Shown here: positions 25,270-34,011 of the stretch, piece after piece
How the letters are laid out: each line of letters begins with the position of its first letter
Position numbering within the stretch: position 1 is the first letter of the stretch
Made by a program: the position numbers and the translations under genes
Assembly (NCBI RefSeq): GCF_000023105.1
Contig: NC_012669.1
Coordinates: forward strand, 1,178,001 to 1,242,000
Reading direction: 5' to 3'
Source of the DNA: Beutenbergia cavernae DSM 12333
GTDB lineage: Bacteria > Actinomycetota > Actinomycetes > Actinomycetales > Beutenbergiaceae
DNA: 64,000 bases
Notes under the pieces: generated by a model
The model's database searches: none
What the model saw: only the letters and a program-made list of their open reading frames with translations
Told to the model about the DNA's origin: nothing

Positions 25270-25347
25270 CGCGAGAGGAAGTTGGTGGCTCCGCGAGAGG
25301 AAGTCTGCGCAGACTTCCTCTCGCGGAGCCACGAACTTCCTCTCGCG
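25270..25347. repeat. 78-bp near-perfect palindrome built from the CGCGAGAGG repeat
   Basis: The left half (25270-25308) and right half (25309-25347) are reverse complements apart from one pair (25284/25333). CGCGAGAGGAAGT starts at 25270 and 25292 on the plus strand, with mirrored copies, so the 22-bp period matches the repeat at 23273. There is no loop, so it can extrude a cruciform or fold as a very long RNA hairpin. It lies 50 bp from the ArsR start and 19 bp before the PHP-gene start. Confidence 0.85.
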
Positions 25348-25354
25348 GACGGGG

Positions 25355-25360
25355 CAGGAT
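25355..25360 (+). promoter_or_regulatory. -10 hexamer of a leaderless start (PHP gene)
   Basis: CAGGAT ends 6 nt before the GTG at 25367. The upstream promoter region would then lie inside the 78-bp palindrome. Confidence 0.5.
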
Positions 25361-25366
25361 GGCCGC

Positions 25367-26404
25367 GTGGAACCTGTGGACCGCGTGGATCCCGTCGAGG
25401 CCCTGCGCGAGATCGCGTTCTGGCGCGAACGTGCCCGGGCCGACACGCACCGGGTCCGGGCCTACCGGCGCGCGGCCGACGTCGTCGAGCAGCTCACCGA
25501 CCGTCAGCGAGCCCAGCGGCGGACGGAGGCCGAGTGGACCCGGCTCCCGGGTGTCGGTCCGTCCACGGCCCGGGTGATCGTGCAGGCGCTCGCGGGGACG
25601 GAACCGACGGCGCTCGCGGAGGCGAGGGCGTCCGCCGTACCGGTGCTCGCGCCCGATGACGACGGCGCGTCGCTCCTCGCCGCCGTGCGCGGCGATCTGC
25701 ACGTGCACACCTCGGAGTCCGACGGCGGCAGTCCCCTCGGGGAGATGGCCGGCGTCGCGCGGCGGCTCGGCCGCGAGTACATCGCGATCACCGACCACTC
25801 GCCGCGCCTCACGGTGGCGCGCGGGCTGAAGCCCGAGCGGCTCCGTGCCCAGCTCGACGCCGTCGCGCGACTCAACGCCGAGATCGCGCCGTTCCGCGTG
25901 CTCACCGGCATCGAGGTCGACATCAACGAGGACGGGTCGCTGGACCAGGAGCCCGAGCTGCTGGCACGCCTCGACGTCGTCGTCGCGTCGGTGCACTCGG
26001 AGCTGAGGATGGAGGCGTCGGCGATGACGCGCCGCATGGTGCGAGCCGTCGCCAACCCTCACGTCGACGTGCTCGGGCACTGCACGGGCCGCCTCGTGGA
26101 GGGCAATCGCGGCACGCGGCCGCCGTCGCAGTTCGACGCCGAGATCGTCTTCGAGGCGTGCCGCGCGTACGACGTCGCCGTCGAGATCAACTCCCGCCCG
26201 GAGCGTCGCGACCCGCCGATGGAGCTGCTCGGGCTCGCCGTCGAGACCGGGTGCCTGTTCTCGATCGACTCCGACGCCCATGCGCCGGGGCAGCTGGACT
26301 GGCTCGGGTACGGGTGCTCGCGGGCGGCCGCGGCGGGCGTCCCGGCCGAGAGGGTCATCACGACCTGGCCCGTCGAGGACCTGCTCGCCTGGACCGCCGG
26401 CTGA
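25367..26404 (+). CDS. PHP-domain metal-dependent phosphoesterase with N-terminal HhH helices
   Basis: 345 residues. Residues 1-90 are helical with HhH-type segments (RVRAYRRAADVVEQL; RLPGVGPSTARVIVQALAG), as at the start of PolX-type proteins but without a polymerase domain. Residues from about 105 form the PHP domain: DLHVHTSESDGG (motif I), ITDHSPR (motif II), GIEVDINEDGS and HCTGR (motif III region), and SIDSDAHAPGQLDWL (motif IV). These give the histidines and aspartates of a trinuclear metal site. Likely a cytosolic phosphoesterase acting on DNA ends or nucleotides; the substrate is unknown. Confidence 0.88.
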   Translation: MEPVDRVDPVEALREIAFWRERARADTHRVRAYRRAADVVEQLTDRQRAQRRTEAEWTRLPGVGPSTARVIVQALAGTEPTALAEARASAVPVLAPDDDGASLLAAVRGDLHVHTSESDGGSPLGEMAGVARRLGREYIAITDHSPRLTVARGLKPERLRAQLDAVARLNAEIAPFRVLTGIEVDINEDGSLDQEPELLARLDVVVASVHSELRMEASAMTRRMVRAVANPHVDVLGHCTGRLVEGNRGTRPPSQFDAEIVFEACRAYDVAVEINSRPERRDPPMELLGLAVETGCLFSIDSDAHAPGQLDWLGYGCSRAAAAGVPAERVITTWPVEDLLAWTAG

Positions 26405-26523
26405 CCGGGCCCATCGACCGTCTCCGAGCGTCCCCCGACGGTTTACGGGACGGCCGCGTTCTGGCAACGTGTGCGCGCGAGTCTCCTTCTCAACGCACGA
26501 CGACGTCCGAGCGAAGGATCCGC

Positions 26524-29500
26524 ATGCGCCCCACGCCTCCCGTGTCATCCCTCGGTGCCCGCGCGCGGGTCGGTCTGGCCGCCGTCGTCGCGGCCGGCCT
26601 GCTCGTGCCGCTGGCCGGACCCGCTGTCGCGGCGGGCGAGCCGCCTGGGGCGTTCACGACGCCGGTCGCCGCGGAGCTGCCGCTCGACGACGACGGCGCG
26701 GCGATCGTCACGGAGGTCGAGGCGCGCGTCATCGCACCGGGACTCGAGCTGACGTCGTTCGCGCGGATCGGCGAGGACGGCTGGCTGAGCGGCGAGGTGC
26801 TCGTCGCGCACCTGGGCACCGACGCGCTGGAGGTCGGCTACGTCGCCCCGGACGACGTCGCCGGCAACGCGACGGTGACGGAGATGGCCGAGGCGAGCGG
26901 AGCCGTCGCCGCCGTCAACGGCGACTTCTTCGACATCAACAACTCCGGGGCGCCGCTCGGGGTCGCCGTCGACGAGGAGACTGGCCTGCTGAAGTCCGCG
27001 GCGCCGGGCCGGGAGCGGGCCGTCGCGTTCGACAGTGCCGGCGTCGGACGCCTCGCCGAGCTGTTCCTCGAGGGCTCCGCGACGTTCGCCGACCACGAGA
27101 TCGCCATCGCCGGCCTCAACACGACGGAGGTGCCCGAGGGCGGCGTCGCCGTCTTCGACTCCGCCTGGGGCGATCACACGCGGACGCGCGTGCTCGCCGA
27201 CGGCGAGCAGGGCGTCGAGGTGACGGTCGACGGCGAGGGCACGGTCCTCGCCGTCGGCGCGGTGGGCGAGGGTCGTTTGCCGGACGGTGTGCGCGCCCTG
27301 GTGGCGCGGCCCGGCGCGGCCGCCGACGCGCTCGCGACGCTCGTCGCGGACGACCACGTGGACGTCGCGTACGGGCTTCGCGAGGACGCGGGCGACGTCG
27401 CCGTCGCTCTCGGCGGCGCCCCGGAGGACTGGCTGCTCGAGGACGGCGAGATCACGAGCGCCACGGGCGGCTACGTCGACGTCCGGCACCCGCGCACCGC
27501 CGTCGGCTTCGACGAGACCGGGACGACGGCGTACTTCGTGGTGGTCGACGGCCGCCAGTCGCACAGCATCGGCATGACGCTCCCGGAGCTCGGACGGTTC
27601 CTCGCCCAGCTGGGCGCCGACGACGCGATCAATCTCGATGGCGGCGGCTCCAGCGAGATGGTCGCCCGGCTGCCCGGGGACTCGTCGACCACGATCCTCA
27701 ACTCCCCGTCCGACGGCGTCGAGCGCCGCGACGGCAACGGACTCGGCCTGTTCGTCGCCGAGGGGTCGGGTCAGGTCGCGGCGTTCGACGTGCGGGCGCT
27801 CGCCGCCGAGCAGGCGGGCGAGGACGCGCTGCGCGTGTTCCCCGCCCTGCACCGCACGCTCGTCGCGCGGGGATACGACGAGGTCATGAGCCCCGTCGAG
27901 GAGGCTCCCGACACCTGGTCGAGCTCCGACGAGGCCGCCGCCACCGTCGCGGACGGCGTCGTCACCGGCGTCGCACCCGGAACGCCGACGATCACGGCGG
28001 CGGCCGGCACGGCGTCGGGGGAGCTCGCCCTCGAGGTGCTCGGCCCCCTCGTCCGGACCTCGACAGCGACGCCCGTCGTCACGCTCCCCGACGCCGCCGC
28101 GACGGCCAGCCTCGTCCTCACCGGTCACGACGCGCAGGGCTTCTCCGCCCCGGTCGAGGCGCGGGACGTCGTCGTCACCGGCGGGCAGGGCGTCGCTGCC
28201 CTCGAGCCGGCGGAGGACGGGTCGTTCACGGTGCGGGCGCTGCAACCCTCGGGCGCCGCGTCGTTCGAGCTGACGGTCGGGGGCACGACGACGGCGGTGG
28301 CCGTGTCGGTCTCGCTGGAGGAGGCGGTCGTCGCGGACTTCACGGACGCCGCGCAGTGGACCTCCGCGAACGACCGCGCGCCGGGCGGCTCCGTGACACC
28401 GGCACCCGGGTATGAGGGCGCCGCCGGACTGCGCCTGACGTACGACTTCTCGCAGTCGACGGCGACGCGCGGGCAGTACGCCGTCGTCCCGGACGGCGGT
28501 CGCGAGATCGCGGGGCAGCCGCGCCGGCTGACGATGTGGGTGAACGGCGACGAGAGCGGGGCGTGGCTGCGGCTGCAGGTGCAGCAGGGCGACGGCGTCA
28601 CGACCCAGCTCGACGGGCCGACGGTCTCCTGGGAGGGGTGGCAGGGGGTCACGTTCGAGGTGCCGACGGGCGTGCAGTACCCGCTGCGCCTGCAGAGGAT
28701 CCGGGTCCTCGAGACCCGGGCCGCGGAGCAGTACACCGGCGAGCTCACGGTCTCCGACCTCGTCGCGCACGTCCCGCCGAGCATCGAGGTGCCGGCGGCC
28801 CCGCGCGTCGAGGACCCGGTGATCGTCGCCGACGGCGCCACCGACGACGCGCCGCTGCGCGTCGCCGTCATGTCGGACGCCCAGTTCGTGGCGCGCGACC
28901 CGGAGTCCGGGCAGGTCGAGGGGGCGCGGCGGACGCTGAGCGAGATCGTCGCGGCCGACCCCGACGTGCTGGTCATCAACGGCGACCTCGTCGACGAGGC
29001 GTCACCGGCGGACTTCGACCTCGCGCGCACGATCCTCACGGAGGAGCTCGAGGGTGCCGACTTCCCCTGGTACTACCTGCCCGGCAACCACGAGATCATG
29101 GGCGGGTCGATCCAGAACTTCGTCGACGAGTTCGGCGAGCGGACGCACCACGTCGACGTCGAGGGCACGCGCCTGATCCTGCTGGACTCCTCGACGGGGC
29201 GGCTCGGCAGCGACTTCGAGCAGCTGCGGATGCTGCGGTCCGAGCTCGACGACGCCGCGAGGGACGACGCGGTGAGCGGCGTCCTGGTCATGTTCCACCA
29301 CCCGCTCGACGACCCGCTGCCCACGGACGCGAGCCAGCTCGCCGACCGTCTCGAGGCGGACACGCTGCGCGGCTGGTTCGAGGACTTCCGCGCCACCAGC
29401 GGCAAGTCGATCGCGAACGTGAGCGCGCACGTCGGCGCGTTCCACGCCTCGACGGGCGACGGCGTGGAGTACGTGGTCAACGGCAACTCCGGCAAGTCGC

Positions 29501-30507
29501 CCGCGAGCACCCCGGAGAACGGCGGGTTCACCGGCTGGTCGATGCTCGGCGTCGACCCGGCCGAGGGTGTGTGGGTGGACGAGGCGGTCCCGGACGGCGA
29601 GGAGTGGCTCGCCGTCGAGGTGAACGCGCGGGCGGACGTCGTGGACGTGTCCGGGCCGGCGGAGCTCGCGGTGGGCACGAGCGGCCAGGTGAGCGCGACC
29701 CTGACGCAGGACGACGACCGCGTGGTCCCGGTGGCATGGCCCGTGTCGGCGGCGTGGGGCGGTGACGAGCGCGTGCACGTCGGGGCGCCGGACGACGCGC
29801 CGGCGGGCGCCGTCGTCGCCCTCGACCCGGCCACGCACGTGCTGACCGCCGTCGCGCCCGGGCGGGCGCAGGTCACCGTCACGGTCAACGGCGTCGCGGG
29901 CACGCTCGACGTGCTCGTCCCGGCCGGGCGACCCGGCGAGGCGCGCCTGAGCGATGACAACGGCTGGGACACCGGGCTGCTCGACGGCGACTACCACGTG
30001 AACGTGGACCTGTGGTGGGGCGAGAACGCCACGTCGATGCGCCTGTACGAGGACGGTGAGCTCATCCACACCGAGCCGCTCGCCTACTCCGGCGAGGAGG
30101 CCCAGCGGGTGTCCGTGCCGGTGACCGGCCGGGTCAACGGGCAGTACACGTACACGTGCGAGCTGGTGAACGCCGCCGGTGTGACGCCGTGCGCCGGGCC
30201 GCACACGGTCCTCGTGCGGGACGCGAACCCCGGGCCGGTCGTGCTGTCGCACGACAACTACGACGGCGACGGCGGCTACACCGTCGTCGCGAACAAGTGG
30301 TGGGGGACGCAGGCGACCGGCTACGTGCTGTACGAGGACGGCGTCGAGATCGACCGCCAGGAGCTCACTCCTGGCGTCGGCGGGGCGGCGCAGTCCGCGT
30401 CGACGCTCGTCACGGACCGGGAGCCCGGCACCTACCGGTACGTGGCCGTGCTGACCAACGCGGCGGGCGAGACGCGCAGCGCGGAGATCGCCGTGCGGGT
30501 GCGCTGA
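26524..30507 (+). CDS. Secreted phosphodiester glycosidase plus metallophosphoesterase, multidomain
   Basis: 1,327 residues. A Sec signal peptide ends near Ala37 (LLVPLAGPAVAAG). The N-terminal domain (about 95-430) is of the NAGPA/DUF2233 phosphodiester glycosidase type, with AVNGDFFDINNSGAPLG near 130 and INLDGGGSSEMV near 369. A bacterial Ig-like repeat (about 460-505) and a carbohydrate-module-like region (about 610-760) follow. A calcineurin-type metallophosphoesterase spans about 775-1010: VAVMSDAQF, NGDLVDE, PGNHEI, FHHP. Here the usual D-x-H is D-x-Q and the final G-H-x-H is AHVG. Another Ig-like region and two related C-terminal repeats (starting near 1138 and 1237) resemble chitinase-associated Ig modules. 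It likely acts on extracellular glycosyl phosphodiesters. Confidence 0.85.
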   Translation: MRPTPPVSSLGARARVGLAAVVAAGLLVPLAGPAVAAGEPPGAFTTPVAAELPLDDDGAAIVTEVEARVIAPGLELTSFARIGEDGWLSGEVLVAHLGTDALEVGYVAPDDVAGNATVTEMAEASGAVAAVNGDFFDINNSGAPLGVAVDEETGLLKSAAPGRERAVAFDSAGVGRLAELFLEGSATFADHEIAIAGLNTTEVPEGGVAVFDSAWGDHTRTRVLADGEQGVEVTVDGEGTVLAVGAVGEGRLPDGVRALVARPGAAADALATLVADDHVDVAYGLREDAGDVAVALGGAPEDWLLEDGEITSATGGYVDVRHPRTAVGFDETGTTAYFVVVDGRQSHSIGMTLPELGRFLAQLGADDAINLDGGGSSEMVARLPGDSSTTILNSPSDGVERRDGNGLGLFVAEGSGQVAAFDVRALAAEQAGEDALRVFPALHRTLVARGYDEVMSPVEEAPDTWSSSDEAAATVADGVVTGVAPGTPTITAAAGTASGELALEVLGPLVRTSTATPVVTLPDAAATASLVLTGHDAQGFSAPVEARDVVVTGGQGVAALEPAEDGSFTVRALQPSGAASFELTVGGTTTAVAVSVSLEEAVVADFTDAAQWTSANDRAPGGSVTPAPGYEGAAGLRLTYDFSQSTATRGQYAVVPDGGREIAGQPRRLTMWVNGDESGAWLRLQVQQGDGVTTQLDGPTVSWEGWQGVTFEVPTGVQYPLRLQRIRVLETRAAEQYTGELTVSDLVAHVPPSIEVPAAPRVEDPVIVADGATDDAPLRVAVMSDAQFVARDPESGQVEGARRTLSEIVAADPDVLVINGDLVDEASPADFDLARTILTEELEGADFPWYYLPGNHEIMGGSIQNFVDEFGERTHHVDVEGTRLILLDSSTGRLGSDFEQLRMLRSELDDAARDDAVSGVLVMFHHPLDDPLPTDASQLADRLEADTLRGWFEDFRATSGKSIANVSAHVGAFHASTGDGVEYVVNGNSGKSPASTPENGGFTGWSMLGVDPAEGVWVDEAVPDGEEWLAVEVNARADVVDVSGPAELAVGTSGQVSATLTQDDDRVVPVAWPVSAAWGGDERVHVGAPDDAPAGAVVALDPATHVLTAVAPGRAQVTVTVNGVAGTLDVLVPAGRPGEARLSDDNGWDTGLLDGDYHVNVDLWWGENATSMRLYEDGELIHTEPLAYSGEEAQRVSVPVTGRVNGQYTYTCELVNAAGVTPCAGPHTVLVRDANPGPVVLSHDNYDGDGGYTVVANKWWGTQATGYVLYEDGVEIDRQELTPGVGGAAQSASTLVTDREPGTYRYVAVLTNAAGETRSAEIAVRVR

Positions 30508-30528
30508 CGCTGGAGCGGGGTGGCCCGC

Positions 30529-31275
30529 TCACATCTGGGATCGCAGCACGTCGACCTCGCAGCCTGGCGCGGCCGGGTCGAAACCGTGCTCGACCAGCCA
30601 GCGGATCGCCAGGAGGCTTCGCAACGACCACCAGGCGCGGATCACGCCGAGGTCGACGTCGGTGCCGTAGCCGGCCACGACGTCGCCCAGGTGCTCCTCG
30701 TGCCCGAGCGTCAGGACGGCGAGGTCGAACAGGGCGTCGCCCCGGCTCGCCTCGGTCCAGTCGAGCACGCCGGTGACCTCGTCACCGTCGACGAAGACGT
30801 GGGCGACCTGCAGGTCGCCGTGCGTGAACACCGGTGTCCACGGCCGGAGCGCAGCCTCGGCGACCTGGCGGTTGCGCGTGACGAGGTCGGCGGGAAGCAC
30901 GTCGTTCGCGACGAGCCACTCGCACTCGCCGTCGAGCCGGGCTGCGAGCTCGTCGACGCTCCGGCCGGGCCATGGCGGCAGCGGGGCGTCGTGCAGCGTC
31001 CGCACGGCGGCGCCCGCGGCGGCCCATGCCGCCGGCGACGCGGTCGACGGCTCGCCGAGGCGGCCGAGCGCGGTCCCGGGGAGAGCGGCGAGCGCGAGCA
31101 CTGGCGGGTTCCGCCACAGGACCTCCGGGGTCGGGACCGGCGCCAGGGCCATCGCCTCGACCTCGGCGTCGGTGCGGGCCTGGTCGCCGTCGACCTTCAG
31201 GAACACGTCACCGACGCGCAGGGTCGCGCACGCGTGATGGGCGACGACGATCTCGACCTCTGCCACGTCGGCCAT
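30529..31275 (-). CDS. Aminoglycoside phosphotransferase-fold (APH/choline kinase) protein
   Basis: 248 residues. Kinase-like fold: FLKVDGDQARTDAEVEAM (ATP-site Lys and Glu), FTHGDLQVAHVFVDG (the Brenner-type HGDLxxxN region, but with His in place of Asn) and GVLDWTEASRGDALFDLAVLT (the D-W-E metal motif). It would phosphorylate a small hydroxylated metabolite; resistance is not implied. The ATG at 31275 was chosen because it begins the domain compactly. It ends 21 nt from the converging giant secreted gene. Confidence 0.82.
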   Translation of the reverse strand: MADVAEVEIVVAHHACATLRVGDVFLKVDGDQARTDAEVEAMALAPVPTPEVLWRNPPVLALAALPGTALGRLGEPSTASPAAWAAAGAAVRTLHDAPLPPWPGRSVDELAARLDGECEWLVANDVLPADLVTRNRQVAEAALRPWTPVFTHGDLQVAHVFVDGDEVTGVLDWTEASRGDALFDLAVLTLGHEEHLGDVVAGYGTDVDLGVIRAWWSLRSLLAIRWLVEHGFDPAAPGCEVDVLRSQM

Positions 31276-31325
31276 TCTGTCGCGGCGCCGCCCACCGGCA
31301 TGCCACCACCCACCGGCGACAGTGC

Positions 31326-31625
31326 TCAGTCGTCGCTCTGGGCCAGGCCGCGGCGCGCGGCGAGCAGCTCGACCTCCGGCCGCGCGGCGACGAGGTGCTC
31401 GACGGCGTCCAGCACCTCGACCACGTGCGCGGCGTCGGCCGCGACGAGGCTCGCGCCGATCCCGGCACGCCGGTGCAGATCGAGGTGGTCCACCTCGGCG
31501 GCCGAGACGCCGCACCGGCGCGTCAGCTCCGCGACGATCGGGCGGACGATCGACCGCTTCTCCTTGAGGGAGTGCACGTCGCCGAGGAGCACGTCGAAGC
31601 AGACCCAGCCGATCCACATGCTCAT
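31326..31625 (-). CDS. DUF503-domain protein
   Basis: 99 residues. The family pattern is complete: MWIGWVCFDVLLGDVHSLKEKRSIVRPIVAELTRRCGVSAAEVDHLDLHRRAGIGASLVAADAAHVVEVLDAVEHLVAARPEVELL. DUF503 proteins resemble ribosome-binding-factor folds and lie near translation genes in other bacteria, but the role is unproved. Its ATG overlaps the stop of the membrane-protein gene by 4 nt. Confidence 0.9.
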   Translation of the reverse strand: MSMWIGWVCFDVLLGDVHSLKEKRSIVRPIVAELTRRCGVSAAEVDHLDLHRRAGIGASLVAADAAHVVEVLDAVEHLVAARPEVELLAARRGLAQSDD

Positions 31626-32476
31626 CGCGTGCTCACGAGGAAGATGTCGAACAGCTCGGGGTTGTGGGCGTGGACGATGACGCCGAACACCACGAGGTCG
31701 AACAGCAGGTGCACGCACAATACGTACGTCAACGACTTCGTCAGTGCGAACGTGAGGCCCTGCACGAGCGCGAACGGGATCGTCAGCAGCGGCCCCCAGC
31801 TGCGGTAGCCGAGCTCCCACAGGAACGAGACGAACACCGCCGCCTGGAGCAGGTTCGCCTGCCAGAGCGGGAAGTGCCGCCGGTACAGCGCGAACACGGT
31901 GCACACGAAGAACAGCTCGTCCCAGATGCCCACGGCATTGACGCCGACGAACAGCCGCGCGATCTCGCCGCCCGTCTCCACCGCCGGCCAGTTGGCGTAG
32001 GCGCCGGACGTGATGAAGTACCACGGCAGGATGAGATAGCCCAGGCCGACGACGGCGATCAGGTACGTCCACGCGACGCGTGACCACGGCTCCCGCGTGC
32101 GGAACGGGAACCGGATGACGTCGTCGTGGAAGACCCAGCGGGAGATGGCGAACGGCACCGCCACGGCCAAGGAGAGGACGACGGCGAAGCGCACCATCCC
32201 GGCGTCGCTCAGGTCGGCCTCGAGCGAGATCGTCGAGATGATCGCCTGCCCGAGCGCGACGAGGAACAGGCTGCGGCCGAGGCTGCGGTCCAGGACGAAC
32301 CCCAGTGCGACTCCCAGCACGAGCGGCACGTACCCGAGCGGTCGCAGGTGAACGCCGAACAGCAGGATCGCGGCCCCGGACACCAGGATCGCCGGGACGA
32401 GCCCCCACGACGGCGCCGGATCGGTGGGGCGCGTGATCAGCAGCGCGCGGAAGGTCGGGCGCGTGGCGACGTCCAT
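31622..32476 (-). CDS. CPBP-like intramembrane protein with altered active-site motif
   Basis: 284 residues with about eight membrane segments. The region GIWDELFFVCTVFALYRRHFP corresponds to the EExxxR motif of CPBP (Rce1-like) intramembrane proteases, but reads D-E-L-F-F-V, so one Glu and the Arg are lost. A later LCVHLLFDLVVFGV helix matches the third motif (His/Asp). It may be a non-proteolytic relative. CAGGCT ends 6 nt before the ATG at 32476. It overlaps the DUF503 gene. Confidence 0.7.
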   Translation of the reverse strand: MDVATRPTFRALLITRPTDPAPSWGLVPAILVSGAAILLFGVHLRPLGYVPLVLGVALGFVLDRSLGRSLFLVALGQAIISTISLEADLSDAGMVRFAVVLSLAVAVPFAISRWVFHDDVIRFPFRTREPWSRVAWTYLIAVVGLGYLILPWYFITSGAYANWPAVETGGEIARLFVGVNAVGIWDELFFVCTVFALYRRHFPLWQANLLQAAVFVSFLWELGYRSWGPLLTIPFALVQGLTFALTKSLTYVLCVHLLFDLVVFGVIVHAHNPELFDIFLVSTR

Positions 32477-32510
32477 GGGGCCAGCCTGCCAGCAGCGTGC
32501 GGGGCCGACG

Positions 32511-33086
32511 TCAGGGCGTCCAGTGCGGGTTCCGCCCGGCCATGCCGATCGCCCGGTCGAGGAGTGGCGCGTCCGGCGGCACCGGCACGACCGGGCCGAA
32601 GAGCGAGCCGTCGCGTTCGTCGTCGGTGGTGGCCGCGCAGAACTCGTAGGACGCCTGAGCGCTCGCCTCGTCAGCACTGAACGCCTGGCCCGTCGCGCGG
32701 GCGAGGTCCCAGCCGTGGATCACGATCTCGTTGAGGGCCACCTGGCCGGCGACCTCACCCGGCAGCGTGACGCCGCCCGCCTGGGTCATGCCCTCCCACG
32801 CCTCAGGTGGTCGCCACGCGTCGGCGAGCGCATCGAGCCTCGGCCCGACCTCGTCCCGCCACCCCGGCGGCAGCTCGGCGGCACCGGGCTCGGGCGCGGT
32901 GTCGGTCGTCGCGCCGAGCTTCTTGCGCCCGGCGTCTCGGAACGCGACGGCCAGGCCGAGCACGTGCGCGAGCAGGCCGCCGACGTCGTAGCCGGGGCAG
33001 GGCGTGGGACCGGTGAGCTGGTCGTCAGTGATGGCGAGAGCGACGCGGCCCATCTCCTGGGCGGCGGGGGTCAGGTCGAGCGTCAT
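32511..33086 (-). CDS. TIGR03086-type metal-binding protein (DinB/maleylpyruvate isomerase fold)
   Basis: 191 residues. The opening (MTLDLTPAAQEMGRVALAITDDQLTGPTPCPGYDVGGLLAHVLGLAVAFRDAG) matches the mycothiol-dependent maleylpyruvate-isomerase-like group, with the C-P-G-Y/W-D-V motif and the first histidine. VALNEIVIHGWDLARATGQ carries the second metal histidine. Members are thought to catalyse thiol-dependent reactions. CAGGCT ends 6 nt before the ATG, so it is leaderless. Confidence 0.9.
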   Translation of the reverse strand: MTLDLTPAAQEMGRVALAITDDQLTGPTPCPGYDVGGLLAHVLGLAVAFRDAGRKKLGATTDTAPEPGAAELPPGWRDEVGPRLDALADAWRPPEAWEGMTQAGGVTLPGEVAGQVALNEIVIHGWDLARATGQAFSADEASAQASYEFCAATTDDERDGSLFGPVVPVPPDAPLLDRAIGMAGRNPHWTP

Positions 33087-33138
33087 GCCTCCAGCCTGCC
33101 AGGAGGCACCGACGGCCCGCCCGTCGAGGCGGCGACCT

Positions 33139-34011
33139 TCACGTGGACGGCAAGTCGGGCACGCGCCGCAGGACCTCGTCGGCCGTCTGCTCGAACGACA
33201 CCGGGCCGCGCCCCGTCAGGTCGACGACGCCTGTGGTGACTCCGGCAAAGCGGTTCTCGGCGACCGCCGCGAACATCGACGTGAACGCGTACGTCCACCA
33301 TGGCTCGAGGCCGCCGCGCAGCAGCGCGATGCCGAAATCCCGCGCGTCGACAGGCTCCGCCCGGACCTGCCGCCCGCGGCGCGAGGCGACGGCGGCGAGC
33401 CCGCCCAGGTCATAGGTCCGGTCGCCGGTCACGAGGTGCGGACCGTTCGGGGCGGAGCTTGCCGCCGCGGCGAGACACCGCGCGACGTCCGCTCGCGAGA
33501 CCAGCGACAGGACGCCGTCCTCCATCGGAAGCGCGAGCCTCCCCGTCGTCGCCGCCTCACGGAGGAAGCGGACGAAGAACTCGCCGTACATCCCGGCACG
33601 CACGGCGGTGGTGACCAGTCCGGCGTCCGCGAGGAGACGCTCCGTCGCAGCATGCGGCGCCGCGTAGCAGAACGGGGAGGAGGGGTCGACGTCGACGATG
33701 CTCAGGTACACGACGTGGGCGACGCCGGAGCGGGCCGCGGCCTCGACCACGTTGAGGTGGTGCACGAGCATCGGCCCCACCTCGCCGTCGCTCGCGACGA
33801 AGACCAGCGTCGCGACACCGTCGAGCGCGCGGACGAGGGCGTCCCGGTCGTCGTACTCGGCGACGGCGACGCGCACCCTCCCGGGCGGCGCTGCGAACCG
33901 AGCGGGGTCGCGGACGAGCGCGACGACGTCGTGCCCCTCGGCCGCGAGTGTCGCTGCGACGGCGCTCCCGATGGTGCCGGTGGCCCCCGTGACGGCGACG
34001 GCGCCGCTCAC
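33139..34011 (-). CDS. NmrA-like NAD(P)-binding reductase
   Basis: 290 residues. Rossmann start VTGATGTIGSAVAATLAAEGHDVVALVRDPAR, then VAEYDDRDALVRALDGVATLVFVA, and a later segment (ASSAPNGPHLVTGDRTYDLGGLAAVAS) as in NmrA/quinone-oxidoreductase-2 proteins. No YxxxK active site is visible, so it may be a redox sensor rather than a dehydrogenase. Its GTG overlaps the HxlR stop by 4 nt, linking it to a truncated regulator. Confidence 0.82.
   Translation of the reverse strand: MSGAVAVTGATGTIGSAVAATLAAEGHDVVALVRDPARFAAPPGRVRVAVAEYDDRDALVRALDGVATLVFVASDGEVGPMLVHHLNVVEAAARSGVAHVVYLSIVDVDPSSPFCYAAPHAATERLLADAGLVTTAVRAGMYGEFFVRFLREAATTGRLALPMEDGVLSLVSRADVARCLAAAASSAPNGPHLVTGDRTYDLGGLAAVASRRGRQVRAEPVDARDFGIALLRGGLEPWWTYAFTSMFAAVAENRFAGVTTGVVDLTGRGPVSFEQTADEVLRRVPDLPST

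Noticed and set aside
23273-25347. CGCGAGAGG repeats considered as a CRISPR array
   Set aside because: Only two units at 22-bp period, in inverted arrangement, with no unique spacers and no cas genes.
26545-28770. A 741-codon open frame on the minus strand inside the giant secreted gene
   Set aside because: It mirrors a GC-rich coding frame (no stops in the third-position-GC opposite frame) and has no domain; the plus-strand protein has clear domains.
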